Of a stretch of DNA of 64,000 bases, positions 51,225 through 58,804 are shown piece by piece. The DNA comes from Parapedobacter sp035556095 (GTDB lineage: Bacteria; Bacteroidota; Bacteroidia; Sphingobacteriales; Sphingobacteriaceae): NCBI RefSeq assembly GCF_035556095.1, contig NZ_DATMFT010000012.1:1-64000 (forward strand), read 5' to 3'. How positions within the stretch are numbered: position 1 is the first letter of the stretch; every line of letters begins with the position of its first letter. Below the pieces are notes generated by a model that was not told the DNA's origin, ran no database searches, and was given only the letters and a program-made list of their open reading frames with translations. The position numbers were made by a program, and so were the translations under genes.

Positions 51225-53720
51225 ATGATGTTTCGAAATCTTTTTTTCGCTTTGCTCGTTCTGTTGGCGGTAGTGGCCTGCTCAACCCGGGAAACGAATG
51301 GCAATAATCCGGCACTTTCCCTGCAGTGGGAAATCGTAGCCTCACCTTATCCGGGAACGAACGAAACACGTTCCACGCTGGCAATCACCAACAATACGTC
51401 CGATACGCTGGGGGCCACCGGTTGGTCCATCTATTTCAATACCGGTGTGGCGCGGGTGGCCGATGTGGATAGTGCCGTGGCGGGTATCGAACTAATCAAT
51501 GGCGATTTCTTCACGCTTTATCCCCGCGAGGGATGGCCACCCTTGGCCCCCGGCGCCACGGTAGAAATCGGCGTGATGTCGCGGATGCTGCGGAACATTA
51601 CCGATATCCCGAAAGGGTTTTACCTGGTCTCGGCCGACCATCCGGCAGGCGTATCGTTACCCATGCAGGTAAAGCCCTTTGCCCAAGCCGACAGCCTGGA
51701 AATGGTCCTTGCTGCGCAGGTATATGAACAGAATGACCGTATTACCGATGTGCCCCTAGCTCAGTTACCGCCAGTACTGCCCACGCCGGTGAGTTATGGA
51801 TATACGGCGGATTCGTTTACCTTGGTGGCAGATGGGATCACCATAAGCGCAGACCCCGCGTTTGTTAACGAGGCGGCGTATTTGCGAGACGAATTGGCCA
51901 GGGTACTGACCCATACGCCGCAGTTGGTAGACGAAGCGTCGGATGCAACAATCGTACTTCGCCATCAAGCGGGTGTGCACCCCGAGGGATATCGGCTGAT
52001 GGTCGATGCCGGTGGCGTGGTCATTGAGGCGACGACTCCTACCGGTGTGTTTTATGGCATCCAGTCACTCAAGGGACTGCTGCCCCCATCGGTGTGGGTG
52101 GAAAAGCAAACTGCCATCGCCCTCCAAGGTGTCACCATTACGGATGAACCGCGGTTTTCGCACCGTGCAGTGATGCTGGATGTATCGCGTAATTTCCAGC
52201 CCAAAGAACAGGTGATGAAAATACTGGACCTCTTGGCGCTCCACAAAGTGAATGTGATGCATTTCCACTTCAGTGAGGATGAAGCGTGGCGGTTGGAGAT
52301 ATTAGGGCTGCCTGAACTGACCGAGGTCGGTGCCCGGAGGGGGCATACCCTTGATGATGCCAAATGGCTCATGCCATCATACGGCTCGGGACCCGATGTG
52401 GTCAATACAACAGGGAGCGGGTTTTACAGCCGAGCTGACTATATCGAACTGTTGCGGTATGCCACGGCGCGGCATATCCGCGTTATTCCCGAAATCGAAA
52501 CACCGGGCCACGCCCGCGCGGCCATAAAATCCATGGACGCCCGGTACCACGCCTACATGGCCAAGGGCGACACCGCAGCGGCGCAGCAGTACTTGTTGCG
52601 CGATCTCGATGACCAGTCGGAATACCGATCCATACAAAACTGGGACGACAACATCATTAACGTGGCGGTACCTTCGGTCTACACATTTCTTGAAAAGGTG
52701 GTGGACGAACTCATTGCCATGCACAAAGAGGCGGGGGCGCCCTTACAAACCATTCATTTCGGTGGTGACGAGGTACCCAATGGCGTGTGGGAGAAATCGC
52801 CCGCTGTACACCGGCTTATAGCTACGGAACCCGGCATTGCGCATGTTGACGACGTGTGGTATTATTTTTTCAACCGTGTTAATCATATGTTGCAGTCGCG
52901 CGGGCTTTACCTCTCGGGGTGGGAAGAAATCGGTATGAAGAAGGCAGTTGTGGATGGTCGGCGTAAGATGGTGGTGGAGCCGCGCTTTGCAAATGAAAAT
53001 TTCCATACCGACGTATGGAATAACCTGGGTGATAATGTCGACCTGGCCTACCGCCTTGCAAATGCCGGTTACCAAGTGGTGTTGACCAACGTAACGAACT
53101 TTTATATCGATTTGGCGTATAACAATAGCTTCTATGAGCCGGGGCAGTACTGGGGTGGATACGTGGATTTGGAAAAGCCGTTTGGGTTCGTTCCGTACGA
53201 CTATTACCGCAGTTTAGAAACCAAAGCTACTGGCGAGCGGCTTACCGACGCCGGCCGGACCAACATCGTCGGCTTGCAGGCTCCCCTTTGGAGCGAAATC
53301 ATCACTTCGCCCGAACGGATGGAATACCTGTTGCTGCCCAAACTTTACGGACTTGCCGAGCGTGCCTGGGCAGCAGCACCTGCCTGGGCAACCGAACCTC
53401 ATGCAAGTAAAGCGGAAGGATTATACGCAACGGATTGGTCGGTGTTTTTAAATGCCGTAGCCAAACGCGAATTACCACGGGCGAGTCACTACGGCGGTGG
53501 CTTCGCTTACCGTATCCCTACGGCGGGCGTGATTAAACAGGACGGGAAACTCCTTGCCAATGTACAGCTTCCGGGATTCGCGATACGTTATACGGTAGAT
53601 GGAAGCGAGCCTACCGAACAAAGCACACGATACACGGAGCCGCTGGTTGCTGAAGGTACGGTAGCCTTCCGTGTTTTCGATGGTGATGGGCGGGGCGGCC
53701 GCACGATCTATTGGAAATAA
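51225..53720 (+). CDS. GH20 beta-N-acetylhexosaminidase lipoprotein
   Basis: An exo-hexosaminidase of 831 residues that removes terminal GlcNAc/GalNAc by substrate-assisted catalysis. Order: lipobox (LLAVVACSTRE), a CHB_HEX-like carbohydrate-binding domain (about 30-150), GH20b domain (about 185-320), catalytic barrel with the D515-E516 pair in HFGGDEVPNGVW, and a C-terminal chitobiase-type domain (IRYTVDGSEPTEQSTRY). It ends the PUL operon, and its last 13 bases overlap the convergent sigma factor gene. With GH18 it would complete degradation to GlcNAc. Confidence 0.94.
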   Translation: MMFRNLFFALLVLLAVVACSTRETNGNNPALSLQWEIVASPYPGTNETRSTLAITNNTSDTLGATGWSIYFNTGVARVADVDSAVAGIELINGDFFTLYPREGWPPLAPGATVEIGVMSRMLRNITDIPKGFYLVSADHPAGVSLPMQVKPFAQADSLEMVLAAQVYEQNDRITDVPLAQLPPVLPTPVSYGYTADSFTLVADGITISADPAFVNEAAYLRDELARVLTHTPQLVDEASDATIVLRHQAGVHPEGYRLMVDAGGVVIEATTPTGVFYGIQSLKGLLPPSVWVEKQTAIALQGVTITDEPRFSHRAVMLDVSRNFQPKEQVMKILDLLALHKVNVMHFHFSEDEAWRLEILGLPELTEVGARRGHTLDDAKWLMPSYGSGPDVVNTTGSGFYSRADYIELLRYATARHIRVIPEIETPGHARAAIKSMDARYHAYMAKGDTAAAQQYLLRDLDDQSEYRSIQNWDDNIINVAVPSVYTFLEKVVDELIAMHKEAGAPLQTIHFGGDEVPNGVWEKSPAVHRLIATEPGIAHVDDVWYYFFNRVNHMLQSRGLYLSGWEEIGMKKAVVDGRRKMVVEPRFANENFHTDVWNNLGDNVDLAYRLANAGYQVVLTNVTNFYIDLAYNNSFYEPGQYWGGYVDLEKPFGFVPYDYYRSLETKATGERLTDAGRTNIVGLQAPLWSEIITSPERMEYLLLPKLYGLAERAWAAAPAWATEPHASKAEGLYATDWSVFLNAVAKRELPRASHYGGGFAYRIPTAGVIKQDGKLLANVQLPGFAIRYTVDGSEPTEQSTRYTEPLVAEGTVAFRVFDGDGRGGRTIYWK

Positions 53721-54298
53721 ATCATCGCATAGCATATATACAGCAGGTATTCCCGTAGCAGTTTGATAGCGTTATGTAGGGTGTTGTACACCGTCCGCTC
53801 CGTGAGCGCGCACGACTGCGCAATCTGGGAAATGGAAAGACCCTCGTAAAACCGGAGCTGGATGATTTCCTTTTGGCGTTTTGTAAGGTGCCCAAGAGCG
53901 ACCTGAAGCTGTTTTGTTCGATGTTCTTCGGTTTGTGACGCAATCAAGAGATCTTCATAAGGTAATTCATGGGCGGTTTCGAAATGCTTCTGCTCGGCGG
54001 TACTCGCGGTGGCTTGGTTATACGCCAAAAACGTATTATGGGCGATGCGCTTATAAACGGTAATCACGTATTGTTTTTTGTTAGTCACGTGGCCCCGGTT
54101 ATACCACGACTTCCAGAGCTCTAGAAACAGGTTATGGATGCACTCCTTTACCAAGTCGGGATTTTTGTACCAGTGTAACCCTAAGCGGTAAAAGTCATCG
54201 TAAAAAAGTGTAAAGCAAACATACAGCCCTTCCCGGTCGTCTTTGAAAAACAAATTCCAGTCTTTCGCTACGGGATTGGTGTACATGCTAGGCTTCAT
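53708..54298 (-). CDS. ECF RNA polymerase sigma factor (PUL regulator)
   Basis: A 196-residue sigma-70 family factor. Region 2 spans about residues 27-93 (DDFYRLGLHWYKNPDLVKEC, FLELWKSWYN, QYVITVYKRIAHN) and region 4 about 132-185 (LTKRQKEIIQLRFYEGLSIS, QIAQSCALTERTVYNTL). It is the expected partner of the FecR protein 11 kb away and should switch on the PUL. It is convergent with the operon it likely controls, overlapping the GH20 end by 13 bases. The ATG at 54298 was chosen because an in-frame TTG at 54328 lies upstream of the predicted transcription start; ATG 54286 is another option. Confidence 0.88.
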   Translation of the reverse strand: MKPSMYTNPVAKDWNLFFKDDREGLYVCFTLFYDDFYRLGLHWYKNPDLVKECIHNLFLELWKSWYNRGHVTNKKQYVITVYKRIAHNTFLAYNQATASTAEQKHFETAHELPYEDLLIASQTEEHRTKQLQVALGHLTKRQKEIIQLRFYEGLSISQIAQSCALTERTVYNTLHNAIKLLREYLLYICYAMIYFQ

Positions 54299-54316
54299 CG
54301 GATTGAAAAAGTCTAG

Positions 54317-54343
54317 CCAAGATAGCAAAAATTAGCTGTTTTG
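54317..54343 (-). promoter_or_regulatory. Probable promoter of the sigma factor gene
   Basis: The minus strand has TTG, then a 19-base spacer, then TATCTTGG (54324-54317), one base from TAnnTTTG. The predicted start falls just before the ATG at 54298. It lies in the 58 bases between the BtrH-like gene's stop and the sigma gene. Confidence 0.4.
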
Positions 54344-54356
54344 CAACAGTTGGCCG

Positions 54357-55352
54357 CTAAATGTCGTTTTTTAACGCTTTGAAAAACTGCTTTTCCCGCT
54401 CGGCGAGTTCCATCAGCTGTTCGGATAGCTTTTCATAGACGTCGTTTCCAGATTTGCGGTTTTTATATATCCGCGAGATGTCCAGTGCGAAATCGCGCCA
54501 TGCATCGCCGATGGCGGTCATCTCTTCCGATCGCTTGGCGAGCGCATCGTTGTTGAGCAGTGCACTCGCTTCCTGGAGGAAGGCAGCATAGATAAAACGG
54601 AATCCGCCGCCGCCTGTGCCTATTTCTTCCTGCATACGAACCAGCTGACCTAGGTAATGATTGGTTTTTTTGACCCCGATGGTCTGTGGCCATTTGCGGA
54701 TATTCCGGGCCACCCATTTCATGGCGCGTACACCCACAATGGGCACCGGTGCAAGCATGTCGTTACAGGTTTGCCGGATACCCTTCCGCACGGCATTTTC
54801 AAGGTCGAGCCGCTCAGGTAGCCGTTCCAGGTAGTAGAGGTGGCCTTTCGGTGGCAGTGCACCTTTGGCGAAGCGTACCCGTTGGAGCTCGGTTTCGGTG
54901 AGTTTTGTGGTATAGTCCATCACCGGATCACTGATGAGGTACCCATCGGCTTCTTTGCCGTAAACCACCAAATTGTGTGCGTTGAAATGGAACCGGTACT
55001 CGTCGGGGAAATAGGTGAGGTTATATACGCCTACCTGTAACCCTACGGGAATACCCTGGGCGAGCTTTTCGTCCAATACGGCTTGTGCTTTTTCGGGCGA
55101 TGAAAATCGCTGGTGGATTACCTTGATGCCCAGCCGGCGTGCTAGCTTTCTGAAAATACTGCCCGGCATGGGCCGGTAGCTGAATCCGGGAGCGAAGTTG
55201 ACTTTGATAAAAGGAAGGTACACAAAAAACAACCCACTGCCAATGCCGAAAACCATTGGTTCAGACAAGGTGATTCCCTGGTGGTTTAATAAATTTGATA
55301 TGACCCCATTTTCGCAATGGGCGGATTGGCGGTGTTCAAAAGCAATGTCCAT
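54357..55352 (-). CDS. BtrH N-terminal domain protein (flexirubin locus)
   Basis: A 331-residue protein with a papain/C39-like N-terminal domain related to BtrH, the acyltransferase that moves an acyl group from ACP to an aminoglycoside in butirosin synthesis. The likely nucleophile is C13 (FEHRQSAHCENGVISNLL), with further conserved segments YRFHFNAHNLVVYG and YLISDPVMD. The C-terminal half is helical. By analogy it may transfer a chain from ACP, for example to join polyene and resorcinol halves. This is inference. An ATG at 55352 follows the preceding stop by seven bases; an in-frame TTG at 55367 overlaps it. It is the last gene of the right block. Confidence 0.78.
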   Translation of the reverse strand: MDIAFEHRQSAHCENGVISNLLNHQGITLSEPMVFGIGSGLFFVYLPFIKVNFAPGFSYRPMPGSIFRKLARRLGIKVIHQRFSSPEKAQAVLDEKLAQGIPVGLQVGVYNLTYFPDEYRFHFNAHNLVVYGKEADGYLISDPVMDYTTKLTETELQRVRFAKGALPPKGHLYYLERLPERLDLENAVRKGIRQTCNDMLAPVPIVGVRAMKWVARNIRKWPQTIGVKKTNHYLGQLVRMQEEIGTGGGGFRFIYAAFLQEASALLNNDALAKRSEEMTAIGDAWRDFALDISRIYKNRKSGNDVYEKLSEQLMELAEREKQFFKALKNDI

Positions 55353-55359
55353 GTATGTG

Positions 55360-55761
55360 TTAATCAATTGGCGATTTCAGTTGGGCCACGGTAATGCCGA
55401 AGACGTCCGCGTATTTTTTGAGCGTGCTGTCTTTCAGCTTATCGAACCGACTGGGCCGGAAGTGCCGCTTTACGAACCAGCGATGTATACCTACATAACT
55501 GGCCAGCAAAGGTACGTCCATGCGATGGAGTTCCATGTAATAAGCAATGGGACTGAGCCTGCCGGCTGCGACTGCTTGTTTGGTGGCCGTTATCCGCTCA
55601 TCAATCAGTTGGAGGGATTCGTTCAGTGCCAACGTTTTCGCCTCCCAGCCCCGGCTGGGTACAGCCGTGTATCGGCCGTTTTCGTCCACCGCATAGCAAA
55701 GTTCGTGAACGTTTTTTTTGGCCAGGCTGCCATCGTCTTGAGGTACTTCGTTTGTATTCAT
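55360..55761 (-). CDS. Unknown small protein with HTH-like C-terminus (flexirubin locus)
   Basis: A 133-residue protein I do not recognise. The N-terminal ~45 residues look flexible (LCYAVDENGRYTAVPSRGWE). The rest is helical: TLALNESLQLIDERITATKQ, then a segment like a degenerate XRE/HTH (LLASYVGIHRWFVKRHFRPS, then LKDSTLKKYADVFGITVAQL). No signal peptide or membrane helix. It sits between a hotdog gene (six bases) and the BtrH-like gene in an operon otherwise made of enzymes, so it may be a regulator or an ACP-interacting scaffold. Confidence 0.6.
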   Translation of the reverse strand: MNTNEVPQDDGSLAKKNVHELCYAVDENGRYTAVPSRGWEAKTLALNESLQLIDERITATKQAVAAGRLSPIAYYMELHRMDVPLLASYVGIHRWFVKRHFRPSRFDKLKDSTLKKYADVFGITVAQLKSPID

Positions 55762-55767
55762 TGTCGC

Positions 55768-56220
55768 TCACTCATCCTTGGTCTGCAGCAGCATTTTCAT
55801 CGTTGCTCGCATGGCAATCTCGCCCTCCACAGCAATCGTTCCCTGGATATTGCAAATTTTCAAAAAATCCGAGGTAAAAACAAGCTCGGTTTGCGTGTGG
55901 GTATGCAATTCCTGCCCAACGCAGGGGAGCGTTGATACGTTGAGATCGAGGATGGTGCTGATTACGCCAAGATTATCCTTTTTTTTATCCCAAAGCACCT
56001 CATCGGGCTTGATGAAAAAATAATTGAGGAAGATGAAACTGGTCTGGGCGAGGTTTTCAAGCATCCCCATCTCCGAGAGCACGCCGTTTGCTACAAAAAA
56101 GCAGTTACTCGTTACGGTGAATGCCGTTTCCGTTTCCAGGTCATCTACCCTAACCACACGGTCTACCAAAACCATTGGGGGCCGGTGGGGGATGAGTTCT
56201 TCGATGGCAGGGAAAGTCAT
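55768..56220 (-). CDS. Hotdog-fold dehydratase-like protein, probable non-catalytic partner (flexirubin locus)
   Basis: A 150-residue hotdog protein (ELIPHRPPMVLVDRVVRVDD, then NGVLSEMGMLENLAQT). The acidic residue E55 of the FabZ-like helix is present, but the position that carries His in the neighbouring paralogue (56225-56662) is N39 (TSNCFFVANG). It may therefore be the structural half of a heterodimeric 3-hydroxyacyl-ACP dehydratase, as known for aryl polyene ApeI/ApeP. It starts four bases after the paralogue's stop. Confidence 0.75.
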   Translation of the reverse strand: MTFPAIEELIPHRPPMVLVDRVVRVDDLETETAFTVTSNCFFVANGVLSEMGMLENLAQTSFIFLNYFFIKPDEVLWDKKKDNLGVISTILDLNVSTLPCVGQELHTHTQTELVFTSDFLKICNIQGTIAVEGEIAMRATMKMLLQTKDE

Positions 56221-56224
56221 GGCG

Positions 56225-56662
56225 TTACTCAACTTCCTTGGCTATGACGGTACGCATTTCGCCTGTGGCGATCAGGCGGTTCTCGCATCTTACTTCGCCC
56301 CGTACAGCTGTTACGCCAAATAAGTGCTGCAAGATATGGACGGTAGTGGATAATTTTTGGCCGGCATGGGGTAATAAGTGGATTTCGAAATTCTTGATGG
56401 AGCCGATATATCCGACTGGTGGCGATAGGTTGCGCGTGAAATAGTCGTACCCCTGATGCAAGGCAATGGTTTGGGCGAAATGTTCAATAACACCCGCTTC
56501 GGTAAGCGCCCCATTGCTGTCTACCAATACGTGTTCTTGTGGAATGTTGAAGGAAGAGACGATGCGGTTGGGGGTGTATTCAATCAGCTCATCCACCAAT
56601 ACGAAAGGTGGCTGCTGCGGAATTAATTTGCATATCTTTTCTTGCGATGAAACGAGAGCCAT
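56225..56662 (-). CDS. Hotdog-fold 3-hydroxyacyl-ACP dehydratase (flexirubin locus)
   Basis: A 145-residue hotdog protein with H44 (PQEHVLVDSNG) and E60 (TEAGVIEHFAQT) in the arrangement of a His/Glu dehydratase pair. It should remove water from 3-hydroxyacyl-ACP to build the conjugated double bonds. It is next to a paralogue without the His, and starts four bases after darB. Confidence 0.78.
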   Translation of the reverse strand: MALVSSQEKICKLIPQQPPFVLVDELIEYTPNRIVSSFNIPQEHVLVDSNGALTEAGVIEHFAQTIALHQGYDYFTRNLSPPVGYIGSIKNFEIHLLPHAGQKLSTTVHILQHLFGVTAVRGEVRCENRLIATGEMRTVIAKEVE

Positions 56663-56666
56663 AACA

Positions 56667-57803
56667 TTAGGTTACTTCCAACAACGCGTAAACATAAGAA
56701 AATCTTCCGCTTTCGGGTACCGATAACAGTATTTTCTCGCCCTTTTTGAGTGTTTTTGTATTAAAAAGTTCCTCCAATTGGATATAGCTGGATGCCGACC
56801 CCACGTTGCCGATCTTATGGAGGTTAATGAACCACCTTTCTTCAGGGATGGCTATGCCTGCTTGGGAAAAAGCCTCAACGAGCCGATCTTTGAAGAAATA
56901 AGACGAAATGTGGGGGAGGAAATGGTCAATATCGCCCGCGGCTAGCCGGTGTTTGCGCAGCACTTCCTGGATGCTCTGTACCCCTTTGGGAATGACATAT
57001 GACTCCAATAGCTTAATATCCTGTTTAATGGCAAACATCGATTGCTCCAACCAAGCTTCGGGAGATGCATCGCTCCAGGGGAGCAGTTTCCCGTTTGCCT
57101 TGATGGCTCCGGCATACATGCAAGGCTCCAATTCGTGAGCATAGGAAATGCCATCTACCCAACGGATGGCAAGCGATGTCCGGTGGTCGTTTGGTTGGTC
57201 GCTAAGCAGCATCGCTGCCGCGCCGTCCGATAGCATCCACCGGAGAAAGTCTTTTTCAAATGCAATGATGGGATTTTGTTCAAGTGCGGCAAGCCGCTCG
57301 GATTCGTTGTTGAACTTGTCGGCCCGGAGCCAGGATGACACCCGCTCAGATCCGGTACACACTGCGCGCGATGCTCCGCCCGTGGCGATGGTCATGTAGG
57401 CGTACTTGAGTGCGTTCATGCCGGAGGTGCAGATCCCCGATGCGGAGTTAAGTTCCATCGGCTTGTTTTTCCATAGGCCGTGTACCATGCTGGCGTGCGA
57501 AGGCAGCAACTGGTCGGGGGTAGACGTACCGCACGATAATACATCGATGGCAGACTTGGCTACTTCCGACCGTTCCATCAACCGGTTTATCGCTTCGATG
57601 GTGAGTTCCGCATTGGTGTGTGTCGGTTGCCCGTCGTCTCCAATGGCATAATACCGCGAGGTAATCCGGTTGTTGCGCAATACGATGGCGCGGGCCCGGG
57701 AAGGAGCACCGTTGATAACACCCAATACCGTCTCCATCCGTTCGTTAGAAACAGGGGCATTGGGTAGAAATGTAGCAATCGCATTGATATATACGGTCGG
57801 CAT
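56667..57803 (-). CDS. darB: KAS III-like ketosynthase DarB (dialkylresorcinol)
   Basis: A 378-residue FabH-type condensing enzyme with Cys-His-Asn triad C125 (NSASGICTSGMNALKYAYM), H298 (LPHISSYFF) and N333 (KIGNVGSASSYIQ). DarB condenses a beta-ketoacyl and an enoyl intermediate on the way to the cyclohexanedione that becomes the dialkylresorcinol moiety of flexirubins. Adjacency to darA (one-base overlap) supports the assignment over a plain FabH. Confidence 0.87.
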   Translation of the reverse strand: MPTVYINAIATFLPNAPVSNERMETVLGVINGAPSRARAIVLRNNRITSRYYAIGDDGQPTHTNAELTIEAINRLMERSEVAKSAIDVLSCGTSTPDQLLPSHASMVHGLWKNKPMELNSASGICTSGMNALKYAYMTIATGGASRAVCTGSERVSSWLRADKFNNESERLAALEQNPIIAFEKDFLRWMLSDGAAAMLLSDQPNDHRTSLAIRWVDGISYAHELEPCMYAGAIKANGKLLPWSDASPEAWLEQSMFAIKQDIKLLESYVIPKGVQSIQEVLRKHRLAAGDIDHFLPHISSYFFKDRLVEAFSQAGIAIPEERWFINLHKIGNVGSASSYIQLEELFNTKTLKKGEKILLSVPESGRFSYVYALLEVT

Positions 57804-58735
57804 TACCGGGGTATTTTAAAATGAACAGACTTATAGTACCTCGTTTCTTTCCTAATGAAAGAAAGGAACGGCAAATGTAGTATTAAAAATAATAAACCGA
57901 CAATCGGTGCAAGCACCCAAATGGCAAAAAGCAGGTAATAGTTGAATGCTTTGAGCCATGGTTTGCGTGCGCCTGCTCCCGGTAACCCCTTGCTGCGGAT
58001 AAGCTTGGCCCACTTGGCAAATAGCGTATTCGCCCGCTTATCGGTGAAAACGAGTGCCGGTCTGATCATCACGGCCTCCTGTTTAAGCAGTTCGGCCTGC
58101 AGGGTACTGTAGTCACCATGCTTGAGGTGTGTCAATATCGACGCCCCGAATTTATCCGATTCCGCAATATCTTTGTCGGAAACGCCCGGTTTGGGGAAAA
58201 GCCCCAGGTAGGCATCTTTCCGTCCGGTCATCATCCAGTGTACAATGGTAATGACACTCACGTGGTTGAGGTGGCGGTCTACCCGTGCGATGTTACCCAC
58301 ATGGTTTGCCCCGATATCGTGCAATAGCCGCTTTACTTTCTCCTGCGCCATCACCCACATGTTGCGGCAGTTGATCACGGTAATCACCGGTTTGCCCCGC
58401 AGCAGTTTATGGGCAGCTTCGGTTTTCAGAAACGAGTTGATGGGGATGGAAGGTGAAAGGTACCACACCTGGTAACCCAGGATGATGAGGTCGTAATCCT
58501 GTTCGAGGATGTGGTCATCTACGGGTTCCAACTCGCAGGGGAGCTGCAAGAATGATTCGGGGAATGCGTCGAAGAAGGTGTACCCATCCCAGGGAAAGGG
58601 ATAGTCGGAAACAGGGGTTATCCGATGGAACGTTAGTTCCACCTCCGGATCGTCGTGGAGAGGCGAAAGCAACCGGTCCAGAATTTCCCGCTGTTGACCT
58701 GTTTGGGTATAATAAACAACTAAAACGCGTTTCAT
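57803..58735 (-). CDS. darA: Dialkylresorcinol biosynthesis protein DarA, flavodoxin-like
   Basis: A 310-residue protein of the type called dialkylresorcinol condensing enzyme DarA in flexirubin clusters. The N-terminal ~180 residues look flavodoxin-like: VLVVYYTQTGQQREILDRLL resembles an FMN phosphate loop, with DYDLIILGYQVWYLSPS and KPVITVINCRNMW as later strands. A hydrophobic hairpin or helix near the C-terminus (about 265-295) suggests membrane attachment. It is directly followed by darB. The exact chemistry is uncertain; a flavin-dependent redox step would fit the fold. Confidence 0.82.
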   Translation of the reverse strand: MKRVLVVYYTQTGQQREILDRLLSPLHDDPEVELTFHRITPVSDYPFPWDGYTFFDAFPESFLQLPCELEPVDDHILEQDYDLIILGYQVWYLSPSIPINSFLKTEAAHKLLRGKPVITVINCRNMWVMAQEKVKRLLHDIGANHVGNIARVDRHLNHVSVITIVHWMMTGRKDAYLGLFPKPGVSDKDIAESDKFGASILTHLKHGDYSTLQAELLKQEAVMIRPALVFTDKRANTLFAKWAKLIRSKGLPGAGARKPWLKAFNYYLLFAIWVLAPIVGLLFLILHLPFLSFIRKETRYYKSVHFKIPR

Positions 58736-58747
58736 AAGTTTAAAATC

Positions 58748-58800
58748 GGGTTACCCCATTATCAAATCGGCATATCCTCAAATCAACACATCGGTACATC
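58748..58800. repeat. Degenerate short-repeat spacer
   Basis: Irregular repetition of ATCAAATCGGCATATCCTCA-like words (ATCGG, ACATC, TCAAATC) fills the 69-base gap between the acyltransferase gene and darA, the only sizeable gap in the right pigment block. No promoter elements recognised. Confidence 0.4.
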
Positions 58801-58804
58801 AACC

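Noticed and set aside
41483..54298. Transposon or integrase-mediated insertion for the PUL
   Set aside because: No transposase, integrase, tRNA or direct repeats were seen at either junction, so the mechanism remains unknown even though an insertion is plausible.
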